The translations under genes were made by a program, and so were the position numbers. 64,000 nt of DNA, taken from contig JAXDDX010000087.1 of the NCBI GenBank assembly GCA_034670405.1, forward strand, positions 620,001-684,000. The letters run 5' to 3'. Shown piece after piece: positions 16,216-28,998 of this stretch. The notes beneath the pieces were generated by a model that searched no databases, was not told the DNA's origin, and saw nothing but the letters and a program-made list of their open reading frames with translations. Within the stretch, counting starts at the first letter, position 1. Every line of letters begins with the position of its first letter. The DNA is from Hoplostethus atlanticus (lineage: Eukaryota; Chordata; Actinopteri; Trachichthyiformes; Trachichthyidae).

Positions 16216-17975
16216 TGTTGTTGTTATTGCAACACGCCTCAAATTCTAGGAAATGACATTTAAATGAGCGGCCACGGTAATTTGATGGGGTAGTCTGGGA
16301 ATAACGCTGTCATTGACGCCACTTCACCTGTGAAGTAAAAACTATTCCATTTTGTTTTCGTTTCTGTCTGTCACTGCTGCGGTGGAAAGCAGGAAGTGCA
16401 GTGGAAGCTGGGAAATGGAGACACGTCTTATGCTGCATTCAGGTCATACCAGAAAGGTGGTAGATACGAATGACCTACTTGAAAATACAGTTCAGCCCAG
16501 TTTACAGCTGGTAACTGGGGGTTTTGCGATATACCCCATTATCTCCGACTTCCTGAATTCTGGCGTCACCAACAAGGAAATACTAAATGGAATTATATAT
16601 TTATTTCAAATGAAACAAACAAAATAACATATTTCCATCACATAGGTCATTACATGACCTGTCGCAACTCTAAAATGCCATGGCAGGGCACAAGTGCAGT
16701 AGATTTTAGTATTATATTAGTATTAGTATTATATATAGTATTATAGTAGTATTTACAATTAATGTTACAATGTTTGATGTGTGGATGTGTGTGAAGTGTG
16801 AAACAGCTGATCGGGAGCAACCAAAGTCTACAGAAAACTTCAATCGTGGGGTTTTGATGGATGCAAACGACAGTAACGCTATTTTCTACAGTTTACGCCC
16901 TGAACACACTCCCAAATCGTTACTTTTAACTGTCTACTAATTCCGACGGATTTTCCCGTTTTCCACGACACAGGCAGAGATATTCTTCGACACAGGACTG
17001 AAAACCCCGCCATCTAGTGGGTGCATGGTGTAAATTAACAATAAGGTTGTATTTTGTTATGGAAACATTTTAAATGTGAAATGTAGTGGGTATTTTACGA
17101 GCAAAAACTGTTTATCCGTGCATTTGCTGATATTTTTATTTGATATTTTTTTGGCCTTGATAAAACTAACGTTTATCCACGCATGGATTCACTTATTATT
17201 TACAAAAGAAACCCTGCCCACTTTATTCACCAAAATCCCGCCTCCTCTGTCCCTCTGGCCAATAGTAACAGATCATGTTGAACCACTTCTTTTGCCGCTA
17301 AAAACAAATCCCTCGCTGCTGCTGCTGCTGCTGCTTTGCTCCGTCAAACCGCCTTAATACATGAACTAAAAAAAGTAACCTGGGTGAGTTTTAATCAGTC
17401 ATTCAGTACGAGTCACGTTGTTTTTGTTTGACGTTTGGCTTGGTTGTTCACTTTGATAAGACATTGATAGCTAGTTGTATTTGAACTAAGGAACGTCCAC
17501 ATTGTGTTAGCTAACGTTACATGGACAAAGACGAATTTGGTCCAATAATTTGCTTTTAAAAAAAAACAAAAAAAACCTAGCTTGTTACGAAAACAATAAC
17601 AATTGTAAGCGCGCTGCTATCGGCCTTGAAGACATAAATTGTGATTGTTAAATCGGTTGGTTAACGGTTAGCTCCGATACGTGACGTTCTCTCTTGACGT
17701 GACGTTAAAAATTGAGCAGTTTAATGTTTCCTTGCTTATCTACACACTTCCTAGAACATGACTTAATTCCTCTTATTAACGATTAGGGGCTTCTGGTATA
17801 AATGGAGATTTACCTTCTCTCCATGCTAAGAGAGTGAAAGGTATTTGGGCTTGTCAGCTAAACTTCCTCTTCAAATTAGTTTTCTGGACTATGTACACAC
17901 TCCTCACGTAATTCTTAGTGCAAGCTGCTGCATTCAACATTATTTAACCATTCTGAATCAAATCAGCGGTCGAAG
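16216..17975. promoter_or_regulatory. Divergent yipf4/exo1 promoter interval
   Basis: The two ATGs are 1.76 kb apart and point away from each other. On the exo1 side, a strong donor CTGG|GTGAGT at 17384 and an acceptor AATCAG at 17966, ten bases before the ATG codon, suggest a 5' untranslated exon ending at 17383 and a 583-bp leader intron. A (GCT)7-type run lies at about 17312-17335, just upstream of or in that leader. No TATA box is obvious. Confidence 0.5.
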
Positions 17976-20900
17976 ATGGGAATCACTGGATTGCTGCAGT
18001 TCATCAAAGATGCATCGGAGCCCATCAATGTGAAAAAATACAAAGGACAGACTTTGGCTGTGGACACATATTGCTGGCTGCATAAAGGAGCATTCTCATG
18101 TGCTGAGAAGCTTGCCAAAGGAGAACCAACAGATCAGTAAGTATTTTATTGTAGCTGAGTGAATAATTGCAAGGGGTGGCTGAGAGTGGTTGAAGATGGA
18201 GTATGCAATTAAGCTTGTTATGAGCGTTGAATGTCCAGAAATGACAATGCTATTTTACTTCTTCTAATCCTAGATATGTCTGGTACTGTATGAAATTTGT
18301 GGACATGCTGTTGTCCTTTAATGTGACACCAGTTTTGGTGTTCGATGGACAGAATCTACCTTCAAAACAACAAGTGGAAAAGGCCCGCAGAGAGTGAGTA
18401 TTTTCACTGAGAATTTGCTTGCTGTGTGTGTGTGTGCGTGGCTGCTGGAAAAATTAAGATGTCTTAAATCCAAGGCCTCAAAAGTCCTTTAAAACTGTTA
18501 AATGAAGCAGATCCAGACTCTGATAGGTCAAAGGTTTTTTTCTTGATTTCAGTGGCGAAATCTCTTATATTTCATTCTAACTGGAAGTAAAAAGGCCTTT
18601 AAAAGTCTCAGATTTACCTTGATGAAACGTGCAGGCACCCTGTGATGTGTTCAGCATAATTGTAAGTGATGCAGGACAGAATCACAGCAAAAGACTGTTA
18701 CATTATTAAGGGTTCAAGCCCTATATGGGCTTAATTGTTTTTTTATTGTTTTAAGTCTGGTTTGTTGTTGTTGTGACATACTCACACACGCAACCCTATA
18801 GCATGTAGATTAGGTGTAGCTCAGTTCTCCCTCCTCTTCTCTCAAGTGCGCATGGGTAGAGCATTTTGAAAACGTGTGTCGCCTGAAAATTGTAATATTG
18901 ATTTAATATTATAACTTTGCTTCCAGGCGGCGACAAGCCAATCTTCAGAAAGGCCGACAACTGCTGCGTGAAGGAAAGCTCTCAGAAGCCAGAGACTGTT
19001 TTACCCGCTGTGTTAATGTCACCCCGGCTATGGCCCACAAGGTTATCAAGGTCAGGGCTTCTCCTCTCTGGGTCTCTGCGGGTCCTTAAATTATTTGATT
19101 TTAAATATCTAAAAAGTATTCAAATGTATTAAATTCATGTGACTTAGAAACTAACTTCTCATCATTTTTCTTGCACTGTGCATTTCTAGTTTCACAACTT
19201 TAATTAGCTATGTTCAGTCGGAAATAGTCTGGTTTTGACAGCTTTTGTTTGTTTAGATTTTAAAGATTTAAAATTCAATTTCAGGGAGCATTAAAAGCTC
19301 TTAAAATGTCTTTAATTTGGCAGGAGATAACCTGCCTGGTCCTCCATCTTTTAGTGTTACTGTATTGTGTTTCATGGTTATGCCCAGCACTGTTCCATTT
19401 TGCGAAGATAAGTAAATGATAGGGACTGATTTTTGTTTGTGTGTGTGTGTCCTCGTCCCATCAGGCTGCGAGGACCAGAGGGGTGGACTGTGTTGTGGCA
19501 CCATATGAGGCCGATGCCCAGCTGGCTTTCCTCAGTAAGTCTGGTTTGGTCCAGGGTGTCATCACTGAGGATTCTGACCTGCTGGCATTTGGCTGTAAGA
19601 AGGTACCATTCACCAGATTAATTTTGCATACTCTAGCCGTCACTACCTTGTAGTACTCTAACCACTAAATGTGTTGTGTTACCTTCAACGTGGCATTGTA
19701 GCTGCTCCACAGAGTGCTTTTTATTTTAAAAGAAGAGCAAAGGGGAAACAACCAGACACTGTTTGAACTGGTTGTCGCAAAATGTACAAAAATATATATT
19801 TTAATGGAATTGTCCTCAATATATGAGGATGAATTCCAGCATCAGCCATCAAGAATGAAACGCTTCCATCATGTAACACCAATGCAATGCCAGCGCAATG
19901 CCAATGCAATGCATCGGAACAGCGTTCATTGATTTCAATGAAGCGTCTCCTCCTGCTTTTAGTTGTAGTGGAGCTTGGAGGGTAACCCTGCCTTCATATT
20001 GCCAGCAACTAAATAAACCAATCATGTCTCATAATCACACACAGGTCATCCTTAAAATGGATAAGCAGGGCAACGGGCTGGAGATAGACCAGAGTCACCT
20101 CGGCCGCTGTCGACCTCTGGGCAATGTTTTCACCGAGGAGAAGTTTCGCTACATGTGCATCCTCTCCGGCTGTGACTACCTGGCCTCGCTGTATGGCATC
20201 GGTCTGGGCAAGGCCTGTAAGCTATTGAAGATTGCTAACAACCCTGACATCCTCAAGGTGAGGCCAGGTCAAATCACTGGGTCGGACAACTTGCACCAAA
20301 TGGGAAAGTAACTAAGGTATTACTCTGTAATTTGTTACGACTGGGCGGCAGGCGCAATTGTGATGTGCACATACCAATCATAGGTCAAATATTGCTTAAT
20401 TTGGCTGACTTTAAAAATCTAGAAGTGCTACTGAATGAAGAGCTGTTTGGGAGCCGAAAGAGCCGGCTCTTATTGCTGAGCTGAGCCAAATGATCTGACT
20501 CACTGAAAAGAGCTGGAATTCCCATCACTAATGTTTTGACAGCAGCCAAGATAAGATAATATCACGCAATGATCAATAGGGAAATGTTGCACACTTTACA
20601 GATTAGGTTTGATTTCCAGACTGCAGTGCAACTTGTAGGAAAAGGTGTTGTAGAGTGTCATAAAAAATATTAGGGTCAAATCAAGTTCCATAACAGGAAA
20701 ACCTGAATCACCCACACAATTCTTTTTACATTTTAGCATGGAAATAGAAGTTTGTAGAAAAAGCTGTCTGCATGTTTTGCTATTAATGTTGAAATGTTCA
20801 GAAAATGTTGCTTTTGTTTCTATCATGCAGCCCTGATTGCACGTAATCCTGGTAAAACCATTTTAACCAGATTCATATTATAACCAGATTATTTTTGTGT

Positions 20901-23900
20901 GATCTCTCCTCACACTGTCAGGTGATCAGGAAGATGGGCCAGTACCTGAAGATGAATGTGGTGGTACCTGAGGAGTACATTGAGGGCTTCATCAAGGCCA
21001 ACAACACCTTCCTCTACCAGCTGGTCTTCGATTCAGTCAGGAGGAAAGTGGTACCCCTCAATCCATACCCAGAAAACATCGATCCAGCCACCCTCAGCTA
21101 CGCTGGACAGTATCCTTCCATCCTGTAACAGGCATGAGGTAGCATAGCCTCTCAAGACCGTTTGGGCAAGACTGCACATTTGTTAGCATTTATGGAATTG
21201 CACCTTTGTTAGCATGTCTGGAATTGCTTCTAGATTGTGAAGGACCAAGTGGACAGAGCATGAGAGGTAGGGTGCAAAAAGTGAGGGGTTTTCATTGACC
21301 CACTGCTTAAAAAGTACACGGGCAACAAAAACTGTGCCAACAAGTGTTGGAAAAAAGGAAAAGGGCAAAAAGAATAGGCACAAACTTTGTGCTGTCATTA
21401 TGTGGTTTGTGTATATGCATTATGGATGTTATCGATTCATAAGGCCAAAAGTAATAATGACGAATATGTAAGTTTGGGGAGTTCAGGGAGTGCAGTGTGA
21501 TGCAGGTTACCAGCTTAAATGTGCAGGTCATAAATCCACTTTCTATGTGCTTAGTCTCAATCTGCAATCAGGACCAAAATGCTACAATCTACAAAAATCA
21601 TACACTTTTTTGGTATAGCACTTAAAACAGTTTACAAAGTCCTGTAAGCACAAGATAGGAAGAATGGAGGTTAAAATAATAGTAAAAAGTAATAGGATAC
21701 AAAGCATCATATAAGCCTATAAAAATAAGTTTTAAGCATAGATATCTATTCCGCTACAGAAACTTATTAAAGAGCCTAAATTTAAGCTCATGAATTTATA
21801 TTTTTTTTAGACATTGTAGGTTCCACATTGCAACTTGCAGAGTATGCCATCCTTGATGATTTTGATTCAAGTAATATAGGAGATGACAAAGGCTTGCAGA
21901 TGGCCTTGGGGAACCTGGACATCAACACCATGGAGAGGATTGATGACTTCAACCCAGACAAACCCATTAAACAGGTAACAGAGCTTGACCCCCCCACTCC
22001 AGATACGCTTACATTGTTAGAACTTTGTGATCAATGCATTCCAGGAGTTTTGTGATCAAGGGTTGTAATTTTTTTGGTGTACCCACTTTCCCTCAACATG
22101 CTTTGGGGGTGAATGTTTCCTTTGAATAAAAACAAAACATTCATGACATCTTTGCAAATGTCTTTCCAGCCATCTAAACCACGTAGTCGTTGCTGGTCCG
22201 ACAAGTCAGCCTCCTCCCAGCCCTCCACTGGGCCCAGTATCTGGAGTGGAGGCTATAGTGCCCTGCCCCAGCCTGCAGCCTCCCCAGACAGGCCTCGCTC
22301 CACCAGGGGGAAGGAGAGAGTTGTTAGCCTGCAGGGACTCCGGCTTCCCAGCAGAGAACTGCAAGTGAAGCGACCAAGAGAAGGTGAGCTGGTTACATGC
22401 AGGTTGTTTTCTTTTTTTTCCATGGCGTGAAATTCAAGTCATTCCGTCAGATGGATACACACATATATAATTATCCTGATATTATATAGGATACATATAA
22501 TATCCATGGACCTGTACTGTAGTCCTCTTTTTTCCCTCCCTCCCACAGACTCCAGTATATCTGACCAGGATGTGCTGCAGCAGTACTTCTCCAGTCAGAA
22601 GCGATCCAGGTCAGAGGAGCAGCCAGACAAGCCGACCTCCCCCGCTCAGCCCCGGCCACGCAACTGCTTCGCCACCCTTCTGCAGAGGAGGAACCAGGAT
22701 GCCGAGGGAGACGCCCAGGCTACACGCAGCAGGTAACATCAGGACAGGACACTGCAGCTTGTGTGCACACAAGGACAGGTTCCAGTCCCACGGTTGCTTC
22801 TGCCTTCTTTTCTGTGAAGAATACAGTAACGAACAATTTGCAGCTATTACAAGAATCCTGTTAACATCTTCAATTCCCCGTTAATGTAATTGAAGTTTGT
22901 AGATGTAGCATCATATTTAATAACCAAGAGTGATGTAGTTTGATACTATCCAGCTATAGAGGAGCAATCTGACTGACATGAATTAATCTCTTGAACATCA
23001 CTTGGTAAATAGGCTTACTTGTTTGGCAGCATATTTGTCTGCCCTAGAATTCCACATCCGGAAAGAATGTATAGCTTGAAATACCATACATGGTATGTTT
23101 CAATCTACCACTTGGGACTTGAGGCCACGCCCACTGTCACTTGCTATGCTAATGTGGTTGATGTATTTTTCCCATCCAAGGTTCTTCAGCAGTTCCTGTG
23201 CAATGGCTAAAGAGTCTGTCCAGGAGGATTCATCTCAGGATATGGAGACCGTAGCTCTGAGTCAAACTAACGAAAAGTCCTCTCCCGGCACCGAGAGCGA
23301 CGGGCCTGAGGTCCCATCTCTGGACACCCCTAGCCCTCCTCCGTCACCCAGCTCCTCCCCCTCCCACCGACCGGCCAGTCAGGGCCTCGGGGTGTTCCGC
23401 TGGCTCGGCACTTCCTCCCCGACCGAACGAGCAGGAACCCCGACACCGGCCTCGGGCCTGGCCACCCTGCAGCAGTTTCAGCACAAGAAGGAGAGTGTCT
23501 CTTGGACCACAAAGACTCAGAAACCCCTCGGAGCCTCATCGCCTCCCACTCTGTCCTCCATCGACAGGCACCTAGAGGACAAGGACACCCCTCCAGACTC
23601 ACCCCCCTCCCAGGACAGCGCCTACTTCTCCCAGTCTCAGCCTCACCTCACATCCTGCCCCAAAGAGGGAGTTCCCCCATCCTACTCCTTCCCCTCCTCC
23701 TTGTCACCAGCCCACCAGGAGGAAGCCGTGTCGGTATGATAATATCAATATAATTTTCCACTGCATGGCTGTGCTGTGGTTTTGCCTTGGTGTTTGTTCA
23801 TGCGATGAAGCCACTTCTCTTTCGTATGCCTTCGCAGGAAATTAACTCAAGCAATGATTCAGAGAAAGACCAGAGCCCCACACACTCCCCAGAAGCAGAT

Positions 23901-24517
23901 AAGAAAACCAGCATAGTGAGATCAAAGGTATGTAAAGGTTAGACTGATCAGGCCCATATTGGCTTTTTATTAAATGTCAGTGTTGTCCACCTCTGTTATG
24001 ATGGAGGTTTCTTCCTGACCAGCTACATAAAACCTAAACCTGCAATTAAATTATTTTCTCAAATGTTTTTTTTTGTCATTTAATTGTTCAATAATGTTTT
24101 GTAAGTTAATTCAAAGCAGTAATCTATCCCAGGGTTTTTCCTACCATTGAACAGGTGTTGTGGGTCACCCAGCCTTAAAGACAGGGTCCCTTCGGTCATG
24201 GAAAAAGTATTTTTCAGGCTTTAAAAAGTTACGGAAAATATTTGTCATGGAAATTGTCCTACATGTCAAGGAATAGTCTTTGAAAAGTCATGGAATTTGA
24301 TATGCTTCCCCCCACCCACCACCAGGTTGCAGGTCTACCGAGGCTGAAGCCCAGCAGCCAGGGTCAAGCAACAAAGGTCCGAGCGTTAGCCCCGGCCAGG
24401 GCCAGTGGACTGAGGAAGAAGCCTCCGGGTTCAGGGAAGAAAGCCAATAACGAGAACAACCCCAGCCTCCAGGCCACCATCAGCGGCCTCTGGAAGAACT
24501 TTGGCTTCAAAAAGTAA
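17976..24517 (+). CDS. exo1: Exonuclease 1 (EXO1), complete
   Basis: 5'-3' double-strand DNA exonuclease and flap endonuclease of mismatch repair and end resection, in the nucleus. Coding exons: 17976..18136, 18274..18393, 18927..19050, 19465..19602, 20045..20257, 20922..21109, 21872..21974, 22170..22383, 22549..22732, 23181..23733, 23838..23927 and 24326..24517. All keep frame; total 2280 nt, 759 codons plus stop (human 846). The start [10 protein letters not shown] is canonical. Metal-binding acids sit at human numbering: D30 (AVDTYCW), D78 (VFDGQ), E150 and D152 (PYEADAQ), D171 and D173 (EDSD), D225 (SGCDYL). The serine/proline-rich tail is disordered and ends in a PIP-like QATISGLW (745-752) then KNFGFKK as in mammals. 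Exon 7 uses a weak acceptor (see findings). Confidence 0.97.
18440..18660. repeat. TTAAA-rich dispersed repeat in exo1 intron 2
   Basis: Shares AAGATGTCTTAAAT and CTTTAAAAGTCTCAGATTTA type phrases and a terminal GTGCAGGCACCCTG with repeats at 19060-19330 and 24555-24995. Probable non-coding inverted-repeat transposon copy. Confidence 0.45.
19060..19345. repeat. TTAAA-rich dispersed repeat in exo1 intron 3
   Basis: Begins GGGTCTCTGCGGGTCCTTAA and ends with AAATGTCTTTAATTTGGCAG then GAGATAACCTGCCTGG, so the ends are roughly inverted copies. Same family as 18440-18660 and 24555-24995. Confidence 0.5.
20440..20535. repeat. hAT-like short repeat in exo1 intron 5
   Basis: Holds GAGCCGAAAGAGCCGGCTCT and a second piece with CACTGAAAAGAGCTGGAATT, a motif pair that I associate with terminal parts of non-autonomous hAT elements in vertebrates. 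No coding capacity. Confidence 0.45.
21988..22105 (+). repeat. Short dispersed repeat in exo1 intron 7 (pair with 59766-59885)
   Basis: Shares CAGATAC.CTTAC.TGTTAGA, CAATG.ATTCCAGGAGTT, TTTTGTGAT and CCTTCAACCTGCTT-like blocks in the same order and orientation with 59766-59885. It is non-coding. Confidence 0.5.
23942..24190 (+). repeat. Dispersed repeat family R1, copy 1 (exo1 intron 11)
   Basis: Blocks in order: TTATTAAATGTCAGTG, GTCCACCTCTGTTATGATGG, AGGTTTCTTCCTGACCAGCT, ACATAAAA, TTTAATTGTTCAATAATGTT, CTATCCCAGGGTTTTTCCTA. The same order and orientation recur at 48160-48430 and 60830-61050. No coding capacity and no clear terminal inverted repeats. Confidence 0.7.
24176..24300 (+). repeat. 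CATGGAAAA-rich dispersed repeat before exo1 exon 12
   Basis: Reads ACAGGGTCCCTTCGGTCATG then several TCATGGAA / AAAGTCATGGAATT units. It is a relative of the minus-strand copy at 13000-13100 and lies directly upstream of the last exo1 exon. Confidence 0.5.
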
Positions 24518-26165
24518 AGGAGACATGTTAACATACACTTCGCCAGCAATTCCAGGGTATCCACGGGTCTTTAAAAAGCCAGGAAAATGTCTTACATTAT
24601 TGAAATTAAAGGTCTTAAAAAGTATTAAAATGTCTTACTAGAAACACTAGAAAGTTAATTTTTTTTGTTTGTTTTGTTCCACCAAGATGTGAATGGGACC
24701 GGCAGTAGTGTTGGTTTTCTTTCGTTGTATTACACTTACAGTTGGTCACAGTAAGTTTGACCCACATGCATGTCCACTCTTAGATTAAATACAGGACAGG
24801 GCTAACACAATATGCCAGTCGGGTTGGACATCACCTCCCTAAACATCGAATTTCCTAGTGTCCTTTTCTTATACAGCCCATTTATAGTTTGAGGACTTTC
24901 AATAGGCATATCAGTTAGAAATAGTCTATTTTTATTTTTTTTATTTTTTTTTAAAATAAGTCTTAAATTTGGCTTTCTGAAACCTGTAGATACCCTGATC
25001 CTCTCGTATTTACTAACCTTGCGTCATTTTCCAGGAGACGGATTCCACTTTTGTTATCCAATTACATTTGATTATCACATCAAACATTATGGCCATCAGT
25101 CACAGAATGAACCTGTCAGATGGACCATCGATGTCCTTCTGTTTTTGTGCTGCTGCTCAATTATACTCACTACTAGTCAGTTTGCATTCTAGCCGCCAGG
25201 ACCTGTTCCACACATATCTACTGCTCTAAACCAGTAGTTTTCAATCACGTGTCATTGTGACCTACAGCAACTGATTTAGTTCTGGTTGATGGTGTGTTAA
25301 TCAGTGAAATTGCTGCTGTAGTGTTTGGTTGAAATGAAAGCCTACAGACTCTTGACACTTGATTTGAAACCACCTTTCACCTTTAGTGTGGTCAAGCATG
25401 GGCAGCTCAAAGTCTACACAGTACTCCAGTCAGCCAGCAGGGGCAGCAGCACCAACAGGTTGTGTATTAGGGAAGTGACAAAAATGCGTATGTTGCGGGA
25501 GGCAGTTCGGTCTATTAGATGCGGTTGGCATTTGATGACTGGAATGTTCTCTCTCAGGTGACGCTAAAGCACACTGTACATGGAGGCATTTATCAAGATG
25601 TACAGTGATTTCCCTGTGGTGAACCACCGGTAGCTGTGTCATGAGATGAGATCACTGAGTCTCTAATGGAATTTGTAGCTTTCTTCCCCAGAATAGCATG
25701 CTTTTTTTCCACTGTCATCTTCTGTCAATGATGTGATTGTCTATAGGAATCTACAGGAATCTATATTCCTGTAAACTGTGTATTGTATTTTATTACGGGT
25801 TTCGCACATTCACTGCATTAGCTGGTGGGTTTCAACCAAACTGTTCACTCCTTTAGAAACACAACATTCACAACGTTTTTTTTCTTCTAACCCTTTTCTC
25901 TTATGTTTTTGTTGCAGAGAGAGTCAGAAAATGAACCCTTGCGACAAAGGAGAGCCCATGTCTCTGGTGAAAGACAATGTGCTGGCCATCACACCTCAGA
26001 TGGACAGAATATGAACTTTACGTCCAGCTTTTGATACTGAATTAGCACACAGTGCTGAGCATTTTGTGCGGGTGTTTTAATTTCAAACATACTGTGTATG
26101 TTAATGATTTCTCATGGACCAGTATTTCTATGAATTTTAGTTTGTGAATAAAACAACTTTGTTAC
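24518..26165 (+). other. exo1 3' untranslated region or downstream exon, poly(A) signal at 26147
   Basis: The first convincing poly(A) signal after the stop is AATAAA at 26147..26152. A pyrimidine-rich acceptor (TTTTTGTTGCAG) ends at 25917, just before a 228-bp stretch leading to that signal. So either the 3' UTR is about 1.6 kb or a separate 3' exon exists. Confidence 0.4.
24555..24995. repeat. Inverted-repeat element downstream of exo1 stop
   Basis: The left end reads CAGGGTATCCACGGGTCTTT followed by AAAAAGCCAGG; the right end on the minus strand reads CAGGGTATCTACAGGTTTCA followed by GAAAGCCAAATTTAAGAC. So the ends are inverted copies, as in a MITE of about 440 bp. It sits in the exo1 3' region. 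Confidence 0.6.
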
Positions 26166-26169
26166 AATT

Positions 26170-28660
26170 TTATTTTTTTGCATGATACTGTTTTTTATTT
26201 ATTTATTTATTTAGTTTGACTTTGGTGCTCATTGCTGTGGTGTTTCTTCACTGCACTTGTTACTCACAAGATCACCTGTCAATCAAACAGTGTGTCCAGT
26301 ACTGTGACATCTTTCTCCTTGGATTTTCTGTTGATGGAGTTTGAGTTTCTGTTGGTGGTGCTCTTTTCTCTGTCTATTCAGCTGTGGTGGCTATCACTGC
26401 TCATGCTAACTACCCAGTTCTTCTGTTTATTCCAAACAAACCGCTGTTGTTGCCGGAATTGTAAAACGTATTACTTCCTTTTTACCAGAGGATTTTTCCC
26501 AGAAAAAGACCTAGCTGACATGGGGTGTTTAGAAAAGCTTCCACGAACTGGCAATAGGTTCAATCACTGTAGCGAAACATTTATTGCTATGAAAATGTAG
26601 ACCTTTTTTTGATGAGGCCTCCTGAAGCATTTCATAACTGCACAAGCGGTATGTGATGGGATTGCATCATGTTTAGTTATTGCTGTTATCTGTAGGACAG
26701 GATTGCATCAAAAGATGGTAAAAGAATGTGTCACCTTGTAAAATGGCTGAAAAATGAACAATGCATACTTCAGTGTTTACTCAAAATGGCCTACCCGCAT
26801 GCAAACTCAGGAATGTGGCGATAAGAATGGTGGCTTACTACCTGTTCATAATAGTGTCTAGTGTCTTCAGCTCTACCTCAACCTCAAGAGTTTTCATGCT
26901 ATATACAATTACCTACTATGGTAAATAATGTTTTGACCTAATGAACTCGAAAATACCTTCATTAACATCTGTGTCAGCCTAAAAATGGTCTGTAAGCTCC
27001 ATCTGTAAATAAAACGTTCATCCCTTAATATAAGTCTGAGCTATAAGGGATGTCAGTAATAAATGCAGCAGTGTCAGTGTGAAACTATTGTCAGGGATGC
27101 TAAGACGTGTATGGAGTGAATTTTATTAGTCATTACTTGGGCTTGGCTGTGGAGCAGAATACCTGAGCTACTCCAGATACCAGGCATGTTTCGATCTCTT
27201 TTTACCCAGCCTTGTTTATTGCACAAGGGAGAATGACCTCACTACATTTCTGAAAGCCTTGGCACTTCCTGGTCAACACAAGTTTTGAGGCAATGTGACA
27301 TGGCAGTGACAGTAATATGTGTTTAAGTTAAGATACATTTTATTACTCCCAAGATATTTCCCTTTCTTTTAAGTAGCATCGCTTATTTTACTATATGCAG
27401 CCTTCCTTGTTCATGGGTGTTTTGACCTCAACGGTGTCTTGGCAATTTAGTTAGAATGGCAATACAAGTATGAAAAGTGAGATGCGGCGTTCAACTGTCA
27501 TTTGACATCTGAATTTTTGCTAACTTGCTAGCTTGGCCTTCTCGCCAAACAATTCTCTCATTAGCTCAGTTGCACAAGGCATAACCAAGGTTTAGTATGA
27601 GGCTTTTTTTCTAAGTCGAAGCTCTGTAAGAAGTGAAGTCTATGCTGATTGCATCTAGAGCATGGCAGCTTGAGGATGTAAAACGGTGGTAAGAATGCAG
27701 TTTGACAGCATTCCCTCAGGAAAACTTGACGAGACCAGAGACTACCTAGACAAACATTTAACAACAAAGCAGCACAATCTGAAATAAATAATGCAACCAA
27801 TCAAAGCTGTGTAAAACATTTATAGCCGAGACCTTTTGTAGGCCTTAAGTTGAAAAATATGTCAAATCATCTATTTTTTTCATCATAACCTTATTTTGTA
27901 GTGCTGAATTCTTTTACAAAATTGCACGAATTGAAAGATGACCCATTTAAATACCCTATTTCAGGAAGTGCAGAGTGGGTGAATCTTATGTGCAGCTGCA
28001 TGCAAAGGAAACAGTAGTTGATCTTCACATCACATCTGGGTACAGCATATCAAAGAGTTTTGACAGTGTAATAACCGTCTGCTTTTTTATTTTATTTTTT
28101 ACATTAGATTAACCATTTAAGTATTTGAAGTGCTTAGTCTCTATTTTGACTGACTCATGCCAAAATGTTAATTTATATTCTGATCTTATCACGATCCGTA
28201 TGCAAAACCCTTGTTTCATATTAACTAGTAACTGTAAATGTTAGATAAATGTAATGAAATAAGTTAATCAGGAATGAAAATATATTTGTTGGAGTACTGC
28301 TGGCGTAAAAACACTTAACGTCTATTCTTTCTGTCTTCTAGCGACCTCTTGTCTGCAAGGAAGTTCTTATTATCTATTTACCACATCCTCTATGCTAGGC
28401 ATGGTGGTAATGAGGATGTGGTCAAGCACAAAACCCTGTTGAAAAGGTTTCAAGGCTGCTCAATTACTTATTTGATTGACTGATCAGAATCAGTCAGTGC
28501 TGATCATGTAAAGGTGGAAGTAATGAATTACACTTAATGTTACTGTGATTGAGTAGTGAGAGGTTGAGGTTTTTGTGTACTTCTATGTATTTGTATTTTT
28601 TTTGAGATTAGTGATTTTAATTTTACTTAAATATGTTTTGTAATCAGGTTGAATGAACAC
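26170..28660. other. Intergenic after exo1, no gene recognised
   Basis: AT-rich. Open frames up to 122 codons (26232-26600) do not resemble a protein I know and have no splice or promoter context. No RNA gene seen. Confidence 0.5.
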
Positions 28661-28667
28661 TATATTG

Positions 28668-28850
28668 AGTGATAGTAGACTGCTAGCATTATCAAAACTA
28701 AGAAGAATGACCTTTTAATAATAAAACATTAGTGTTTTATTATATGGCGTGTAGATTCATACATTTAAAAAAAATGAAATATCATTAACTCAATATAGCT
28801 GATGTAGCCAGACCTATTTCAGGTGAGCAACCATGTAGTTTCAGGAGGTG
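28668..28850 (+). mobile_element. Left half of inverted-repeat element (outer element of nested block)
   Basis: Matches 55800-55955 in order: GTGATA, CTAGCATTAT, AAGAAGAATGACCTTTTAAT, then AAATATCATTAA, ATATAGCTGATGTAGC and TATTTCAGGTGAGCAACCAT. The extreme terminus present at 55760 is lost here. The matching right half appears at 38690-39100. Confidence 0.6.
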
Positions 28851-28998
28851 GAGTGGGCAAATGGATATTTGATTAGGCTGACTGGGAGAGAATTGGGCAG
28901 GTGGGTGAGGAAAGTATGGCTTTAGTTGATGCAACAAGTTTGAATGGTAGAACAACCTCTGTTGGAGAAGTTTGGGATGTGATTAAGAAGATGAGTGG

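Noticed and set aside
26232..26600. 122-codon open frame after exo1
   Set aside because: Composition is non-specific, there is no similarity to a known protein and no splice or promoter context; likely chance.
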